From positions 4,742,754 through 4,806,753 of the forward strand of contig JAJEKV010000070.1 of the NCBI GenBank assembly GCA_021234155.1: DNA of 64,000 nucleotides. Direction: 5' to 3'. The notes under the pieces were generated by a model. That model saw only the letters and a program-made list of their open reading frames with translations, was not told the DNA's origin and searched no databases. This document shows positions 31,456 to 42,489 of the stretch, piece by piece. This DNA comes from Isoetes taiwanensis (Eukaryota; Streptophyta; Lycopodiopsida; Isoetales; Isoetaceae). The first letter of the stretch is position 1; each line of letters opens with the position of its first letter. The position numbers and the translations under genes were made by a program.

Positions 31456-31892
31456 CTTGCAATTTTGATTTGATAATCAACAATATAATCACAGAACCAA
31501 GCCATATGAGTACGCATCTTCCTTTTAATATTACCTAACCAATTGAGATATAAGCCAAAAGTTACTACTAGTAGTCAAAGCCACGTCTTATGGGCAAGAA
31601 AAGATAAACGATAGATGCCGTAAATGAGTAGATATCCAAGATAATTGAATCTAAACAATCATTCTCACGCCGGGTCTCTTTGCTATAGCAATATGTAGAT
31701 GAGGTCACGAGTCAATTGCCACTTAAACGAAAAAAAAAATTAGTAGTGAAGAACACATCGTAATGCATGTTGCCAAATATCAAGAGAAGCATTATTGGGT
31801 AAAACAACCAAGTACAAGTCACTTCTTCCTAGCATATCAATAAAGAGATTTGATGCATTTAGAAATGAAACTCCTTGCGTGCCATTATCACT

Positions 31893-31966
31893 TGCTTTCA
31901 TTGAGAGTCGAACTCAAGACCTCCCGCTTACTAAACGGGTGCTCTAACCAACTGAGCTACAAAAGC
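31893..31966 (-). tRNA. tRNA-Thr(AGU), unit 17 Thr1
   Basis: Intact Thr1. Confidence 0.96.
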
Positions 31967-32026
31967 TTCAACACCTCAATTTAAAACAAAAAATATTATC
32001 ACTTTCACCTTCCACTTTTTTTTGCA

Positions 32027-32099
32027 CACTCTCGATGGGACTCGAACACACAATCTCTTGATTAGAAGTCAAATGCCTTATCCATTAGGCCACAAGAGC
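32027..32099 (-). tRNA. tRNA-Arg(UCU), unit 17 Arg1
   Basis: T-stem change (CGAACACAC) and acceptor change (CACAAGAGC) on plus; probably weakened. Confidence 0.8.
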
Positions 32100-32179
32100 C
32101 TTCCAACTTTGATTTGATAATCAACACTATAATCACAAGACCTATCCATAGGAGTACACAACCATGCTACGTTTAAATA

Positions 32180-32256
32180 TGCTTTCGCCAATTGAGAGTC
32201 GAACTCAAGACCTCCCGCTTACTAAACGGGTGCTCTAAACAATGAGCTACCAAAGC
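32180..32256 (-). pseudogene. tRNA-Thr(AGU), unit 17 Thr2, insertion
   Basis: Four extra bases between acceptor and T stem (TTTCGCCAATTGAGAG on plus), 8-nt D-loop. Confidence 0.75.
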
Positions 32257-32312
32257 TTCAACACCTCAGATTATAACAACATATATCACTTTCACCTCCA
32301 CTTTCTTTTGCA

Positions 32313-32383
32313 CAGTCTCGTTGGGACTCGAACCCACAATCTCTTGATTAGAAGTCAAATGCCTTATCCATTACGCCACGAGC
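32313..32383 (-). pseudogene. tRNA-Arg, unit 17 Arg2, damaged
   Basis: Acceptor and D-stem lesions (CAGTCTCGTTGGG; TTACGCCACGAGCC on plus). Confidence 0.75.
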
Positions 32384-32819
32384 CTTGCAATTTTGATTTG
32401 ATAATCAACAATATAATCACAGAATCAAGCCATATGAGTACGCATCTTCCTTTTAATATTACCTAACCAATTGAGATATAAGCCAAAAGTTACTACTAGT
32501 AGTCAAAGCCACGTCTTATGGGCAAGAAAAGATAAACGATAGATGCCGTAAATGAGTAGATATCCAAGATAATTGAATCTAAACAATCATTCTCACGTCG
32601 GTCTCTTGCTATAGCAATATGTAGATGAGGTCACGAGTCAATTGCCACTTAAACGAAAAAAAAAAATTAGTAGTGAAGAACACATCGTAATGCATGTTGC
32701 CAAATATCAAGAGAAGCATTATTGGGTAAAACAACCAAGTACAAGTCACTTCTTCCTAGCATATCAATAAAGACATTTGATGCATTAAAAATGAAACTCC
32801 TTGCAGGCCATTATCACTT

Positions 32820-32893
32820 TGCTTTCATTGAGAGTCGAACTCAAGACCTCCCGCTTACTAAACGGGTGCTCTAACCAACTGAGCTACAAAAGC
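32820..32893 (-). tRNA. tRNA-Thr(AGU), unit 18 Thr1
   Basis: Intact Thr1. Confidence 0.96.
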
Positions 32894-32954
32894 TTCAACA
32901 CCTCAATTTAAAACAAAATATTATTATCACTTTCACCTCCACTTTCTTTTTGCA

Positions 32955-33027
32955 CACTCTCGATGGGACTCGAACCCACAATCTCTTGATTAGAAGTCAA
33001 ATGCCTTATCCATTAGGCCACGAGAGC
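32955..33027 (-). tRNA. tRNA-Arg(UCU), unit 18 Arg1
   Basis: Consensus. Confidence 0.96.
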
Positions 33028-33093
33028 CTTCCAACTTTGTTTTGATAATCAACATTATAATCACAAGACCTATCCATAGGAGTACACGGCTTC

Positions 33094-33153
33094 GTCGAAC
33101 TCGAGACCTCCCGCTTACTAAACGGGTGCTCTAAACAACTGAGCTACCAAAGC
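33094..33153 (-). pseudogene. tRNA-Thr, unit 18 Thr2, 3' acceptor deleted
   Basis: GGCTTCG joins GTCGAACTCGAG directly on plus, removing the 3' acceptor and part of the T stem. Confidence 0.85.
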
Positions 33154-33209
33154 TTCAACACCTCAGATTATAATAACATATATCACTTTCACCTCCACTT
33201 TCTTTTGCA

Positions 33210-33282
33210 CACTCTCGATGGGACTCGAACCCACAATCTCTTGATTAGAAGTCAAATGCCTTATCCATTAGGCCACAAGAGC
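33210..33282 (-). tRNA. tRNA-Arg(UCU), unit 18 Arg2
   Basis: One acceptor change (CCACAAGAGC on plus). Last tRNA gene before the gypsy insertion. Confidence 0.88.
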
Positions 33283-33578
33283 CTTGCAATTTTGATTTGA
33301 TAATCAACAATATAATCACAGAACCAAGCCATATGAGTACGCATCTTCCTTTTAATATTACCTAACCAATTGAGATATAAGCCAAAAGTTACTACTAGTA
33401 GTCAAAGCCACGTCTTATGGGCAAGAAAAGATAAACGATAGATGCCGTAAATGAGTAGATATCCAAGATAATTGAATCTAAACAATCATTCTCACGTCGG
33501 TCTCTTGCTATAGCAATATGTAGATGAGGTCAAGAGTCAATTGCCACTTAAACGAAAAAAAAATTAGTAGTGAAGAAC

Positions 33579-34727
33579 TGATTCGAGCGCCTTGGCAGGA
33601 TGGTCGAGCTCAGTCGAGGAGCCCCTCAAGGATCAGGTATTTGGGCAATTAGATAGTCTAAACCCTATTTTAGTCATTGAATCAAAGAGGGTTTAGCCTA
33701 TTAGATTGCCCATAGCAGCCCCCTCTAGATCTCTAGATAGTAGATTCTAACTAAAGAACCTAACTCTATGTTGTAGATTAGATCTAGTTCTTTAGTTCTC
33801 TCGTGGAAGTATCCGATGATGTATCTCTATGAACTCCTTGTATTGGGAAGGGGGTAGAGGCCTAAAGCTTTGTAGTTGATGCTCCTAGAGTAGCCTCTCT
33901 AGCACACCGTATTCGGCCCAGGTAAAGAGCCACACCGGGATGTGGGTGAAGGGGCCGACCGGGCTAAGAAGGAGGCTCATGTCCCGACTCTTGAACGGTT
34001 CCTCCGGTGTGTAAGGCCTACCGGGAACCATTGTGACTAGGTCCAATGGCTTGCCACCGCGGCGGGCAAGGCATGGGCTCGGCCACCCGTGGAAGTGGTG
34101 TTCACTTTCCGGTGGGTTCAATCGAATACGGGCAAGGCCCTCTAGTCACCTTGAGTCAAGATGTAGATCTCTCGGAGGGAGTGATCCCTACCGCCCCCAT
34201 CGAACCGAAGATGAGCCCGTGAGTAGCCCTTTTGGCTATGCATCCGGGCTGGCTACCCGAGGGTCCCCGACACTTTTCGCACCACTCGCAAAGTGTGCAG
34301 GAGGGGCGGATGGAGTGGACAACCCTAAGCCATGTTCATATGCCAGCCAAATCCATTGCCATGAATTCTCGCTTTGCAATGAACTCGAGACCCAAGCCGC
34401 CGGTCATCCCTTTGAGTCCGAGCCTTGGGTAGGATTCCCTATGTGATGTGCCGATCTTTGTCTATGCAGATATATGAGGAGGACCATCCTTCGTGATGGT
34501 CATATGATGTTGATGTATGTGCCAATCGACATGTATGTTTACGCCTTCCCGGCAGCTAGGTAGGCCCCGAGGGAGATCGGGTGCAATGACCCTTCCACTC
34601 TTCCCAATCGAACCCGCCACGCGGTTGCGTCGCATGTGGAGGGCCCCAGATAGCATGGAGCGGGTATGGGGATGAACTCTGTTGTATACCTGGTGAGTGC
34701 ACCGTGATATGAGTAGGGGACGCCACG
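33579..34727 (+). repeat. 5' LTR, truncated (U3 missing)
   Basis: Aligns with the 3' LTR from 45193 to 46328 with scattered small indels. The first ~519 bp of the LTR, including the TATA box, are absent. It ends CGCCACG, against CGTCACA in the 3' copy. Confidence 0.9.
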
Positions 34728-34743
34728 CGGGTATCGAGCAATG
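34728..34743 (+). other. Primer-binding site (initiator tRNA-Met type)
   Basis: GGGTATCGAGCAATG directly after the 5' LTR resembles TGGTATCAGAGC, the usual plant retrotransposon site complementary to the 3' end of tRNA-iMet, with one base missing. Confidence 0.75.
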
Positions 34744-34943
34744 TTCTTGGTGACCAAGAGCAAGGCACCGACCATGTTCCCAAAGAGTACTAACTTGATA
34801 GGATCCTTAAACCTCAAAAAATGGGGAATTTTTTTCTCATTTTTGTAGTTTTGCTAAGCTAGTAACAGCTTAAAATGAATAAAAATGTAAAAAGATTAAA
34901 AAAAAAAAAAAAAAAAAAAGCCAACATCCGTGTAAAAACATTG

Positions 34944-35005
34944 GTCTCACCGCCGCAACCAGACAAAGTTTCTACATTCTAGAAATCGGGTCAAGAACGT
35001 GAGAC
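34944..35005. repeat. Leader palindrome copy 1
   Basis: GTCTCAC...GTGAGAC arms around TTTCTACATTCTAGAAATC; the most diverged of four copies. Confidence 0.8.
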
Positions 35006-35128
35006 ATTCTCATTTTTTGACACCAAAAAGTTGTAAATTACAAAAAAAATAACTTGATAATTCTAATTTTAAGCTAAGAATTAGTAGATTTAGCATGTTA
35101 CATGTTAATTCAATAGTGGCCCCACCAT

Positions 35129-35191
35129 GTCTCACACGTCGGCCAGATGACAGTTTCTAGATTCTAGAATGGGCCAAGCAACGTGTGAGAC
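35129..35191. repeat. Leader palindrome copy 2
   Basis: Perfect 11-bp outer arms GTCTCACACGT/ACGTGTGAGAC and an inner palindrome TTTCTAGATTCTAGAA. Confidence 0.9.
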
Positions 35192-35264
35192 CTTGCTTAA
35201 TTACGTGTTTTAGATGCCTTAGACAACCCAAAAAGGTAGTTTAAAAGTTGACCTAAAATTGGCC

Positions 35265-35274
35265 CTATAAATAG
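35265..35274 (+). promoter_or_regulatory. TATA box upstream of the H3-tail-like ORF
   Basis: CTATAAATAG lies about 100 bp before the ATG at 35376 and about 75 bp after palindrome copy 2. A candidate internal promoter in the element leader; not tested. Confidence 0.5.
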
Positions 35275-35324
35275 ACCCGGACCCCTCCCATTTTTTCCTG
35301 TTCTTCCCTAGAATTTCGCCGTGA

Positions 35325-35549
35325 TTGGATCAGGCGATTTCCCGGCGCTTTAGTCCGTCGACAAACCGTAAGATGATGGCACGTACAAAGCAGACTGCGG
35401 AAGCCCTCAGAGGAGCGGATCCTCCAGGCCAAAGCGGTTTCGCATCTTTCGTGAGAATCCTCCAAGAACGCCTTCTCCCGGAAAGCGAATCTTCGTCCGA
35501 AATGAAGAAGCGAGATCGGACAAAGGCGACCGACCAACAGAGATCTTAG
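35325..35549 (+). CDS. Leader ORF with histone H3-like MARTKQTA segment
   Basis: Frame of 74 residues from 35325. A more likely start is the ATG at 35376, which gives MARTKQTAEALRGADPPG. The first eight residues equal the canonical histone H3 N-terminus; similarity then fades. The next 55 residues are charged and not recognised. It stops at 35547-35549 and frames shift afterwards, so it is likely a broken remnant of a longer leader ORF. It could equally be a chance or convergent match. Role unknown. Confidence 0.5.
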   Translation: MDQAISRRFSPSTNRKMMARTKQTAEALRGADPPGQSGFASFVRILQERLLPESESSSEMKKRDRTKATDQQRS

Positions 35550-35666
35550 AGGGACGGCCGGCCCGGATGTCATGAACCGAGATCCTCTCTTTTAAAATTG
35601 CACAGAGGAGGGAAGAAGGGCAGCAGCCAGGAGCAACCCTGAGGACGCCAACCCACAAGGGAGCGT

Positions 35667-36200
35667 ATGCGGCAGCCATTAGGGCAGGAGCAACACCAGG
35701 AAGAGACCCACACTCGGGAGGAGCAAGGTAGAGAAGAGCAGCAGCCGCCGAAGCTCACCCAAGAGGAAGAGGCCGACCTCGCACGCTTCGTCCACAAGTA
35801 TGAAGCCAAAGAGCGCCGCCGGGAGCGGAGAACAAAGAGTCGAGAAGACGAATCTCAACCGCAGCCGGTCCAAGAAAAGGAAGGCCAAAGCCATAAAGGC
35901 AGCAAGAAGAAGGTGGTGAAGGTTGGGAAGCCGGGCAAAGGATTCGCCATCAACGAGCCGGTCGAGAGGGAGACCCCACCACCACCGACGACACTGGATG
36001 GAGACTACGCCGGGCGCAGACGGGCAAAAGCTCTTCAAAGCCCCTGGTCAGAGGAAGAAGTCCCGAGGTGGTGCCCAAGAACAAGGAGACCGGCAAATAG
36101 CTGCCCCCACCTTTCCGACGTGGATAGGGTTAAAGCCCCGCTACCCCAAAGGAGGGTATATGTGATAGACCCCTGTGAAAGGTCTATCGGCGAGGATTAG
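35667..36200 (+). pseudogene. Charged leader ORF of the gypsy element
   Basis: Open for 177 residues. Glu/Gln/Arg-rich N-terminal half (EEEADLARFVHKYEAKERRR at about residues 32-51), then a Lys-rich stretch (SKKKVVKVGKPGKG) and a Pro-rich stretch. It looks like a coiled, basic structural protein in the same region as the 35325 ORF but in another frame. No domain recognised. Confidence 0.5.
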
Positions 36201-36785
36201 AGAGCACAACTCCTATATGGAGAAGTGGGAGGCATACAATGCCTATTTCCAACAAAGATCGGGTAAGAACAAATGGGCATGAGTACCCCCAAAGCGAATC
36301 ACCACCGCCACCCAGCCCAAGCCTCCCCGCACCGTGAAAGAAGCTGGCCGGCAAGAAGAAGCTGGAGAACAGAGCCCTCAAGGAAATCCGCACTTCCGTG
36401 AGGAGCTACTGACTTTGATCCCCGCACCATTTCAACGCTTTGGTCCGCTGGGTTATGCAAGAATATAACACGTATACGCGCTTGGACCGACGAGATGCTA
36501 TTGTGTTTACAAGAGGCGTCAAGGCGCTTATAGTAAAGCATTTTGAAGACTCAACGGCCCGCGACGGCACGCCAAGAGGGTTACCCTCATGAGGCGTGAT
36601 ATGTATCTTGCCGTGCACATCAAGGGAGAACGCCTTTTGAATTTTGTAAATAACTGGAAAACTTTGTTAATATAAAGAAATTTTGTTGTGTAAATAAAGT
36701 GTCAAACCCTGTTTAAATAGGTTAAGATATCGATCCCTAGCTTTTGTTTTAAGTGAATTGGAGGTTTGAGCAAGATTGAGACGAT

Positions 36786-36852
36786 GTCTCACACGTCGCG
36801 CCAGGACAGATTTCTAGATTTTAGAAATCGGGCTGGGCGCAACGTGTGAGAC
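36786..36852. repeat. Leader palindrome copy 3
   Basis: GTCTCACACGTCGCGCC against GGGCGCAACGTGTGAGAC, with inner GATTTCTA/TTAGAAATC. Near-perfect ~67-nt hairpin. Confidence 0.92.
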
Positions 36853-36983
36853 CATGCCCAAAAATGCCCAAAACAGCTCCAAATCGACTAAGTAAGGGGT
36901 CAATTCTGCCTAATCGATGAGTTTAAAGGAATTACAGCCTTAGATCACTTAAATTGAGTAAGCCTAGCCCAAATAGGACCCAT

Positions 36984-37050
36984 GTCTCACACGTCGCGCC
37001 AGGACAGATTTCTAGAATCTCGAAATCGGTCTGGGCGCAACGTGTGAGAC
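36984..37050. repeat. Leader palindrome copy 4
   Basis: Nearly identical to copy 3 (differs in the inner loop), 132 bp downstream of its end. Confidence 0.92.
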
Positions 37051-37179
37051 CCCGTACCATTTCTTCACCAAATGATCTCCAGGATGTACAATAGGTCCAG
37101 TAGTTGTCCTTAGCATGCTCAAACCCTAGAAATAGTCTTCAAACTTGCAATAGCATCCCTTAATAGGTCAGAATTGCCT

Positions 37180-38900
37180 AATCTTAGTAAATTCTAGGTC
37201 ATCCAAAAATTAGGGTTTCCCCCTTTTCTATAAATAAGTCCCCCATTTCTCAAGTGGCACCCCCGCAAATTTGTTTCCACCTTGCTTAGGCGATCTTTCA
37301 CTCCCCGAGGCGCATCCGCTTGATACCCCTTCTTTGCTAGATCAATGGCCATCGCCGACTTCGGGCGATGGTACAGCCACCAGGCCCATGCCGCCGGGCG
37401 GATGTCAACGACATCTTCCAAGTCTTTGTGAAGGAAATCGACATCCGTTATGCTAAATGCAACCCCAAAGATATAGGCAGGTGCTAGCGAGAATTTCAAG
37501 CTAGGGTAGGACCTTCCCTTGTCCAAGTCCCCCTTGCATAGGATACTTCGCTCCCCCCGCCCATCCCTTCAAGCGTTCTTTTGGCGATGTCCCCAACATC
37601 GCCAAGTACTTGACTAACAAGGCGCCAGGGCGCCTGACTACATGGTCCCGGACACCAATAGGGATCTAAGCACTTCTCTTACACCGCAGCCCTAGCCATC
37701 TTCTTATCCCCAATCGCTACGAGAACCCGGATGGGGCAACCTCTATCCCCTCGATGGAGGTAGACCCCATAGCAAAGTAAGAGGAAGAGCGGTGCCGCTG
37801 CAAAGATCAACAGAACAGGAAGCAAGAGAGATGAAGAGGAGTCGGACAACGAAGGATACACGGAGCTCGACTCAGACGAAAGAACGGCGCCAAGGAGAGC
37901 AAAAGCTGATCAATTTCGAAAGCAGAGCCGGCAGGCATCGAGTTGCTCCCCACTCAGGCTAGGCATCACAAGCCTAGCCCCTATCATCATCAACGGAGAG
38001 GAGTATCTACTCCTCAGCGACATCCCTAACCTTCCCCCGAATGGGTGGAGAGGGAGCTCGGGTTGGACCGAATCGGCTCCTCCAACTGGCGGCGGGCCGA
38101 CATGGACGACTTCATCGTCCGGAGCCTCGACTTTCCGCCTCAAGTAAGGGAGGCCGACACCTACACGGGGAGACGACCGATATCCGTGCCTATGGCAGCA
38201 TCGTGCAAATGATGGACGAAATGGAGCTGCAACAGAGGAGAGGAGTTCCTCGCCTCCAAGAACAGATGGGGATCCATGGGAAGACCACGAGCATCCTAAT
38301 GCCGAAGTCCTCCGACATCACCCCGCAAAAGGAGAAGGAATCGACCTGGGAGGCTCGACCGCACAAATGGAAGACTACGTGGAGCCGACCGAAATTGAAG
38401 TCGACGAAGTACGCTGGGCGCACGGTAAGTGAGGCCAAACAAGCGGAGAAGCTTCGACACACAACGACAAATGCCACAGTCGCCAGTACTACTTGCCGCC
38501 GCCGACGGATGGGAGAATAGCGTAATACACCGCAAGTTCAGTCCCGTGAGGTGAAGAAGGAGTGTTCATGCCGATTGCACCGCCGCTTCCGCATGCTCGA
38601 ATAGCAACAAACGCCGACTATGCTTTGTTTTAGTCAAGAGGGCAATGGCACTTGACCTCTTCGACTTCGCCATACCCCACCCGACACGTCGCCAGCGAGA
38701 TTGGCGATGATCGCGCCCTACATCCGACCGCGGGTAGAAGACTTGGTGAGAGCCATACAGGAGGCTCGCCGGGCAAGCATCATCGAACTTGGGTCACTGT
38801 TAGGGACGCCCAAGTTAAGAAGTTTCTTGAAGACAACCCGCCTTACCGGGCGATTTCAAGACTAGTTAGACTCTTGATCCCGGAGACTTTTTGTATCTGA
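37180..38900 (+). pseudogene. Second leader ORF region, unrecognised
   Basis: Begins with a TATA-like CTATAAATA (37228-37236) after palindromes 3 and 4, repeating the order palindrome pair, TATA, coding-like DNA seen at 34944-36200. Codon-like composition but frequent frame breaks; best frames 38041-38520 and 38652-38900. No domain recognised. Confidence 0.45.
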
Positions 38901-39188
38901 AATATTATATGATATATATGAATATAAATTCTATTGCACTTTAAATGTTTTGTTAATGTATTTTTTTTGCCCCACAATTATACCAACAAACATAAACAAT
39001 GCAAGGGAACAAATGAAACTAACCATATAGCCATGAATTACTTGTGCATGCAGCTAGAGGCCTAAACGCAGGGGAACGACAACTGCGAGACCTTATAGAA
39101 GAACAAACCCCGCCCAGACCACCCCTAAGCAGGAACCTATTTGCGTGATATATAGAACCCATGACCCCGTGAGGAAGAGATATCCCAG

Positions 39189-39960
39189 ATGAGGACGGAC
39201 CGAGCGATAAAGGCTCTTTTAGCCGCACAAGCAGGAGCAGGTTCGGTGGGCAATGCTCAATTGCCACAAGCATCAGCTCGGAAAACGGGAAGAGACAAGA
39301 AGAGGAGCAAGAGAAGGAGATCCCCGAGCTCGGATTCCTCCGACTCAAGCTCAGACTCAGAATCCGACTCCGAGGAAGAGGAAGAACAGAACCAGGACCG
39401 AACTGATGGAAGGCAAAGGAACACCGAAGAGGGAAGGCAGAGGAACACCCCAGATGGACGACAAAAAGAGACACGTGGCCTCCCTTACTACCGTAAGAAG
39501 GTAGATTCCGCGATTGGGCAATGTATGGAAGGCCCTAAATCGAAATGCTTCGTGGGAGAACAGGTCAGGATTAGAAGCAGAGGCATGGCTGGACGAAATG
39601 AGTGAGTACGGCAACGCTTATGGCATGAAAGATAAAGACAAAGGCAGAGTTGCAACAACCAACTTGAAAGGAGCAGCAAGACGGTGGAAGGGTTATGCAA
39701 AGGCACATGGCTTAAGCAGGATGCTTGTAAGTTCGTGAAGTTTGCTAAAGCCTTCTGCCGCCATTATCCCCAAGGGAACATAAGTCCAAAGATGATGCAG
39801 CAGTTCTATAGGCTCCAACAGTGGAAACAAATCAGTCCGTAAATATACGAGGGAATTCATGAGGCTAAGGTCAGAGCAAAAAGCCGGGTTGGGAGAGAAG
39901 CATGCAAAGGGAAAGCTATATCGAGGGGTCAATGAGGAGATCCGCAGCTGTGGAGAGCAA
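39189..39960 (+). pseudogene. gag (capsid region) of the gypsy element
   Basis: Starts with a Ser/Asp/Glu-rich segment (39300-39390). After a frame change near 39514-39600 it has AEAWLDEMSEYGNAY and LKGAARRWKGYA, followed by FVKFAKAFCRHYP and a QQFYRLQQW-like stretch, as in plant gypsy Gag proteins (WLD... W..F...F...Y.P). At least two frameshifts. Confidence 0.8.
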
Positions 39961-40469
39961 TAAACCCTAGGACAAGATCAGAAGGCGAGTCCAAGGCTAT
40001 AAGCTTGCGGGGCCTGACCCGTAATAGCGCGGCGTATGCAGATTTCCGTGATAAAGGCAAGGCGACAGAAAGCTATAGCCCCAGTGGCAGCTACCTGTGT
40101 CCAGCTAGAGCCCCATATGGTGGCAAACTAAGGGAAACAAAGCAGAGAAGAAGCAGGTGTCCTTCAAGGACAAGGTGAGGGATCAAACTACTCCAAAGCA
40201 AAGCGATCCTTTTGCAGCGATGCCCAAGGAAAAGAGGCAGGAGTGCATAGAAAAGCAAATTGCTTCAGTGCTTCCAAAAAAGCCATAGGACGCAAAACCC
40301 CTTACGCCATGAGTGCAGCTCTAGCGAGTTGGGGAGATTGGGACACTCATTCGACAACGACGGGCGAGGAAGCCCGTGACTACATTCGTGGTGAGGTCAT
40401 ATCTTTGCCGCAAATAGATACGTAGCAAGCAGAGCCGCGATAAAGTAATTTCCACAAGAGGGAAAGCTA

Positions 40470-40800
40470 AGACCAAGTCATTCATAGTCTTAATAGACTC
40501 CGGAAGTAGCCATAACTTTGCATCCCCCGCATCGGTTCAAATGTTGAAGTTGAAACCATTAAAGTCAAAGCCAAGGCCGTTGTCTTAGCAAGTGGTGCAA
40601 GATAAGCGTGACGGCGGGAAAGAGAATTAACCGACATCGACTTGCCGTGGATTAATATCCGGATGGGGGCGTAAGTAATGGGCATTGGCAAATACGACTT
40701 GATCATAGGGATGGAGTACCTTGGGCCAAAGGGGCCATTATCGATTAGGAAAGCGGAAGGTGACCTTCCCAACACCAACGACGAGATTATTGAGATAACA
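40470..40800 (+). pseudogene. Retroelement aspartic protease
   Basis: FIVLIDSGSSHNFAS at 40482-40526 is the active-site motif (D-S-G) with the plant gypsy signature SSHNF. YDLIIGMEYLGPKGP at about 40693-40737 is the usual downstream IGM motif. The two are in different frames. Confidence 0.88.
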
Positions 40801-40982
40801 GTGGTAAGGAAGTCGTTTCCATCATGCGTTGTATGTCTTCTAAACGGCCGTTCAAGTGCATCAAGAGTGAGCAAGTGGCATATATCTTCAAGCTTGAGAT
40901 TAGTGAGCCGAATCTAAGGAAGCAAAGAAGACAAGGTGCTCGCCAGTTGCCGGGCAAATAGCTAAAGCCGATCACGAGTTCC

Positions 40983-41760
40983 ATGATCTCTTTCCGGATG
41001 AGATCAAGCAGCTCCCTCCTTATAGGGGAGTTGAGTGCGATTGCACTCGAACCGGGAACAAAGCCAACGAGCAAGGCTCCATATAGAATGACGACGCCAG
41101 AATTGCTCGAGTCTGAAGAAGCAGCTTGCAGGGAGCTGCTTGACCTAGGTTTCATTAGACCTAGTGTTTCGCCATTTGGAGCGCCCATTCTCTTCGTTAA
41201 GAAGAAGGATGGCGCTTTAAGAATGTGCATAGACTATAGGCGCTGAATAAGCACACCATTAAGAACAAGTACGCGCTCCCCCGATCGATGACTTGATGGA
41301 TCAGCTCCAAGGTGCAAAGATCTTCTCCAAAATCGACTTAAGGTCGGTTATCATCGATCAGGATAAAGGAAGAAGATATCCATAAGACCGCCTTCGAACG
41401 CTGTATGGGCACTACGAAGTTCACTTTTAATGCCCTTTGGCTTATCGAATGCCCCCCTCAACGCTCATGAGGCTCATGAACCACATCTTCGTGAGTTCTT
41501 AGACACCTTTGTGATTGTTTTCTTTGATGACATTTTGGTGTATAGCAGATCCCTTTGAAGAGCACGCATAAACACTTGAGAAGAGTGCCGGAGAAGTTGA
41601 AGAGGCACCGGGCAGTACCAAGTTGTCGGCGCCACTTCGCAATAGAAGGTGGAGTATCTAGGTCATGTGATCTCGCCAGGGCATCTCGGACGGATCCCCG
41701 CAAAGATTGAAGCCGCCATTCGGCCGCAATCAAGAATGTGCATGAAGTCGGTTTTCAGCC
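40983..41760 (+). pseudogene. Reverse transcriptase of the gypsy element
   Basis: Early motifs [31 protein letters not shown] and [16 protein letters not shown] lie at about 41080-41243. The catalytic motif VIVFFDDILVYS (F-D-D) is at about 41512-41550. YLGHVIS near 41651-41671 marks the C-terminal end. Several frameshifts and stops between these motifs. Confidence 0.92.
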
Positions 41761-41779
41761 TAGTGGTACTACAGAAGTT

Positions 41780-42310
41780 CGAAGAACTTTGTTAAGATAG
41801 CGCCCCGCTAACGTGACTTGACGAGGGCGAGAAAGTGAAAGATTGGGCGCAGCATTGGCACAAGAAAGCCAAGCAGTGCTTTGAATTGTTGAAGGAAGCT
41901 TTAACAACCGCCTAGCCTTAAACCCCGCCGACCCGAAAAAGACAAGCTTGTAGCCATTGCACGCGAGTAAGATAGCGCTACAAAAAAGGTTTTCATGCAA
42001 GAAGAGCGCAGTAGCGCATGATTCCGTGAAGATGAACGACGCCGAAACGCCGCTACCCAACGCACGCATCGTGAATTGCTTGGTTGTCGTCGGCATTAAG
42101 AATTTGGAGGCACTATCTTTTGGGTAGGAAGTTCCAGCTGGATACGCACCATCGAGCCTCTCCAAGATGTATTCACGCAACCACACCTCAACCCGAGGCG
42201 TAGAAGGTGGATGGAGTTCCTTGAAGAGTATGACTTTGATATAGTCTACAAGCCGTGGAAGCTCAATGTGGTAGCAGATGCTTTCAAGGCATCCCCGACA
42301 ACTAGAGTGC
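41780..42310 (+). pseudogene. RNase H region
   Basis: [20 protein letters not shown] at about 42213-42270 is the conserved end of the gypsy RNase H domain. The preceding part is broken; the catalytic acidic residues cannot be placed with confidence. Confidence 0.75.
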
Positions 42311-42489
42311 ATTGCAATGCAATTTCGACGATCTCCAGCTTTGGGTAAGAAGATTGAAGAGTCCTTGCCAACGGATGTGGATTTCAAGGAAGTATGGGCA
42401 AGCCTCTCTGGGAGGCTAGAACAGATAAGGAGCCGGAGGCCTTTAAGCATTATAAGAAGGAAGGCAACCTCGTTATACCATAAGAACAA

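Larger units (their letters stand above)
16190..33578 (-). repeat. Tandem array of a ~922-bp four-tRNA unit, left block (18 units)
   Basis: Each unit on the plus strand is Thr1 (74 bp), 60 bp, Arg1 (73), ~75 bp, Thr2 (73-74), ~56 bp, Arg2 (73), then a ~510-bp interval to the next Thr1. All genes are on the minus strand, so transcription order is Arg2, Thr2, Arg1, Thr1. Thr1 starts are spaced 870-961 bp apart (mostly 915-929), except after units 6 (1421) and 10 (1123), which are degraded. The Thr1-Arg1 and Thr2-Arg2 pairs share flanks (TTCAACACCTCAG; TCACTTTCACCTCCACTTTC), so the unit arose by duplication of a Thr-Arg pair. On the minus strand there is no T4 run between Arg2 and Thr2 or between Thr2 and Arg1. 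TTTTGTTTT follows Arg1. A T8-T12 run lies ~220-230 bp beyond Thr1 (for example 17211-17219). The left edge (16190-16330) is degraded. The right edge is cut by the gypsy element. Confidence 0.97.

Noticed and set aside
26338-31473. Repeated plus-strand frames containing LDGTRTHNLLIRSQMPYP
   Set aside because: This is the antisense reading of tRNA-Arg. Such peptides are known false predictions over tRNA loci.
34033-34446. 137-residue plus frame inside the 5' LTR
   Set aside because: It lies wholly in the LTR and is not conserved as a frame in the 3' LTR, where indels break it.
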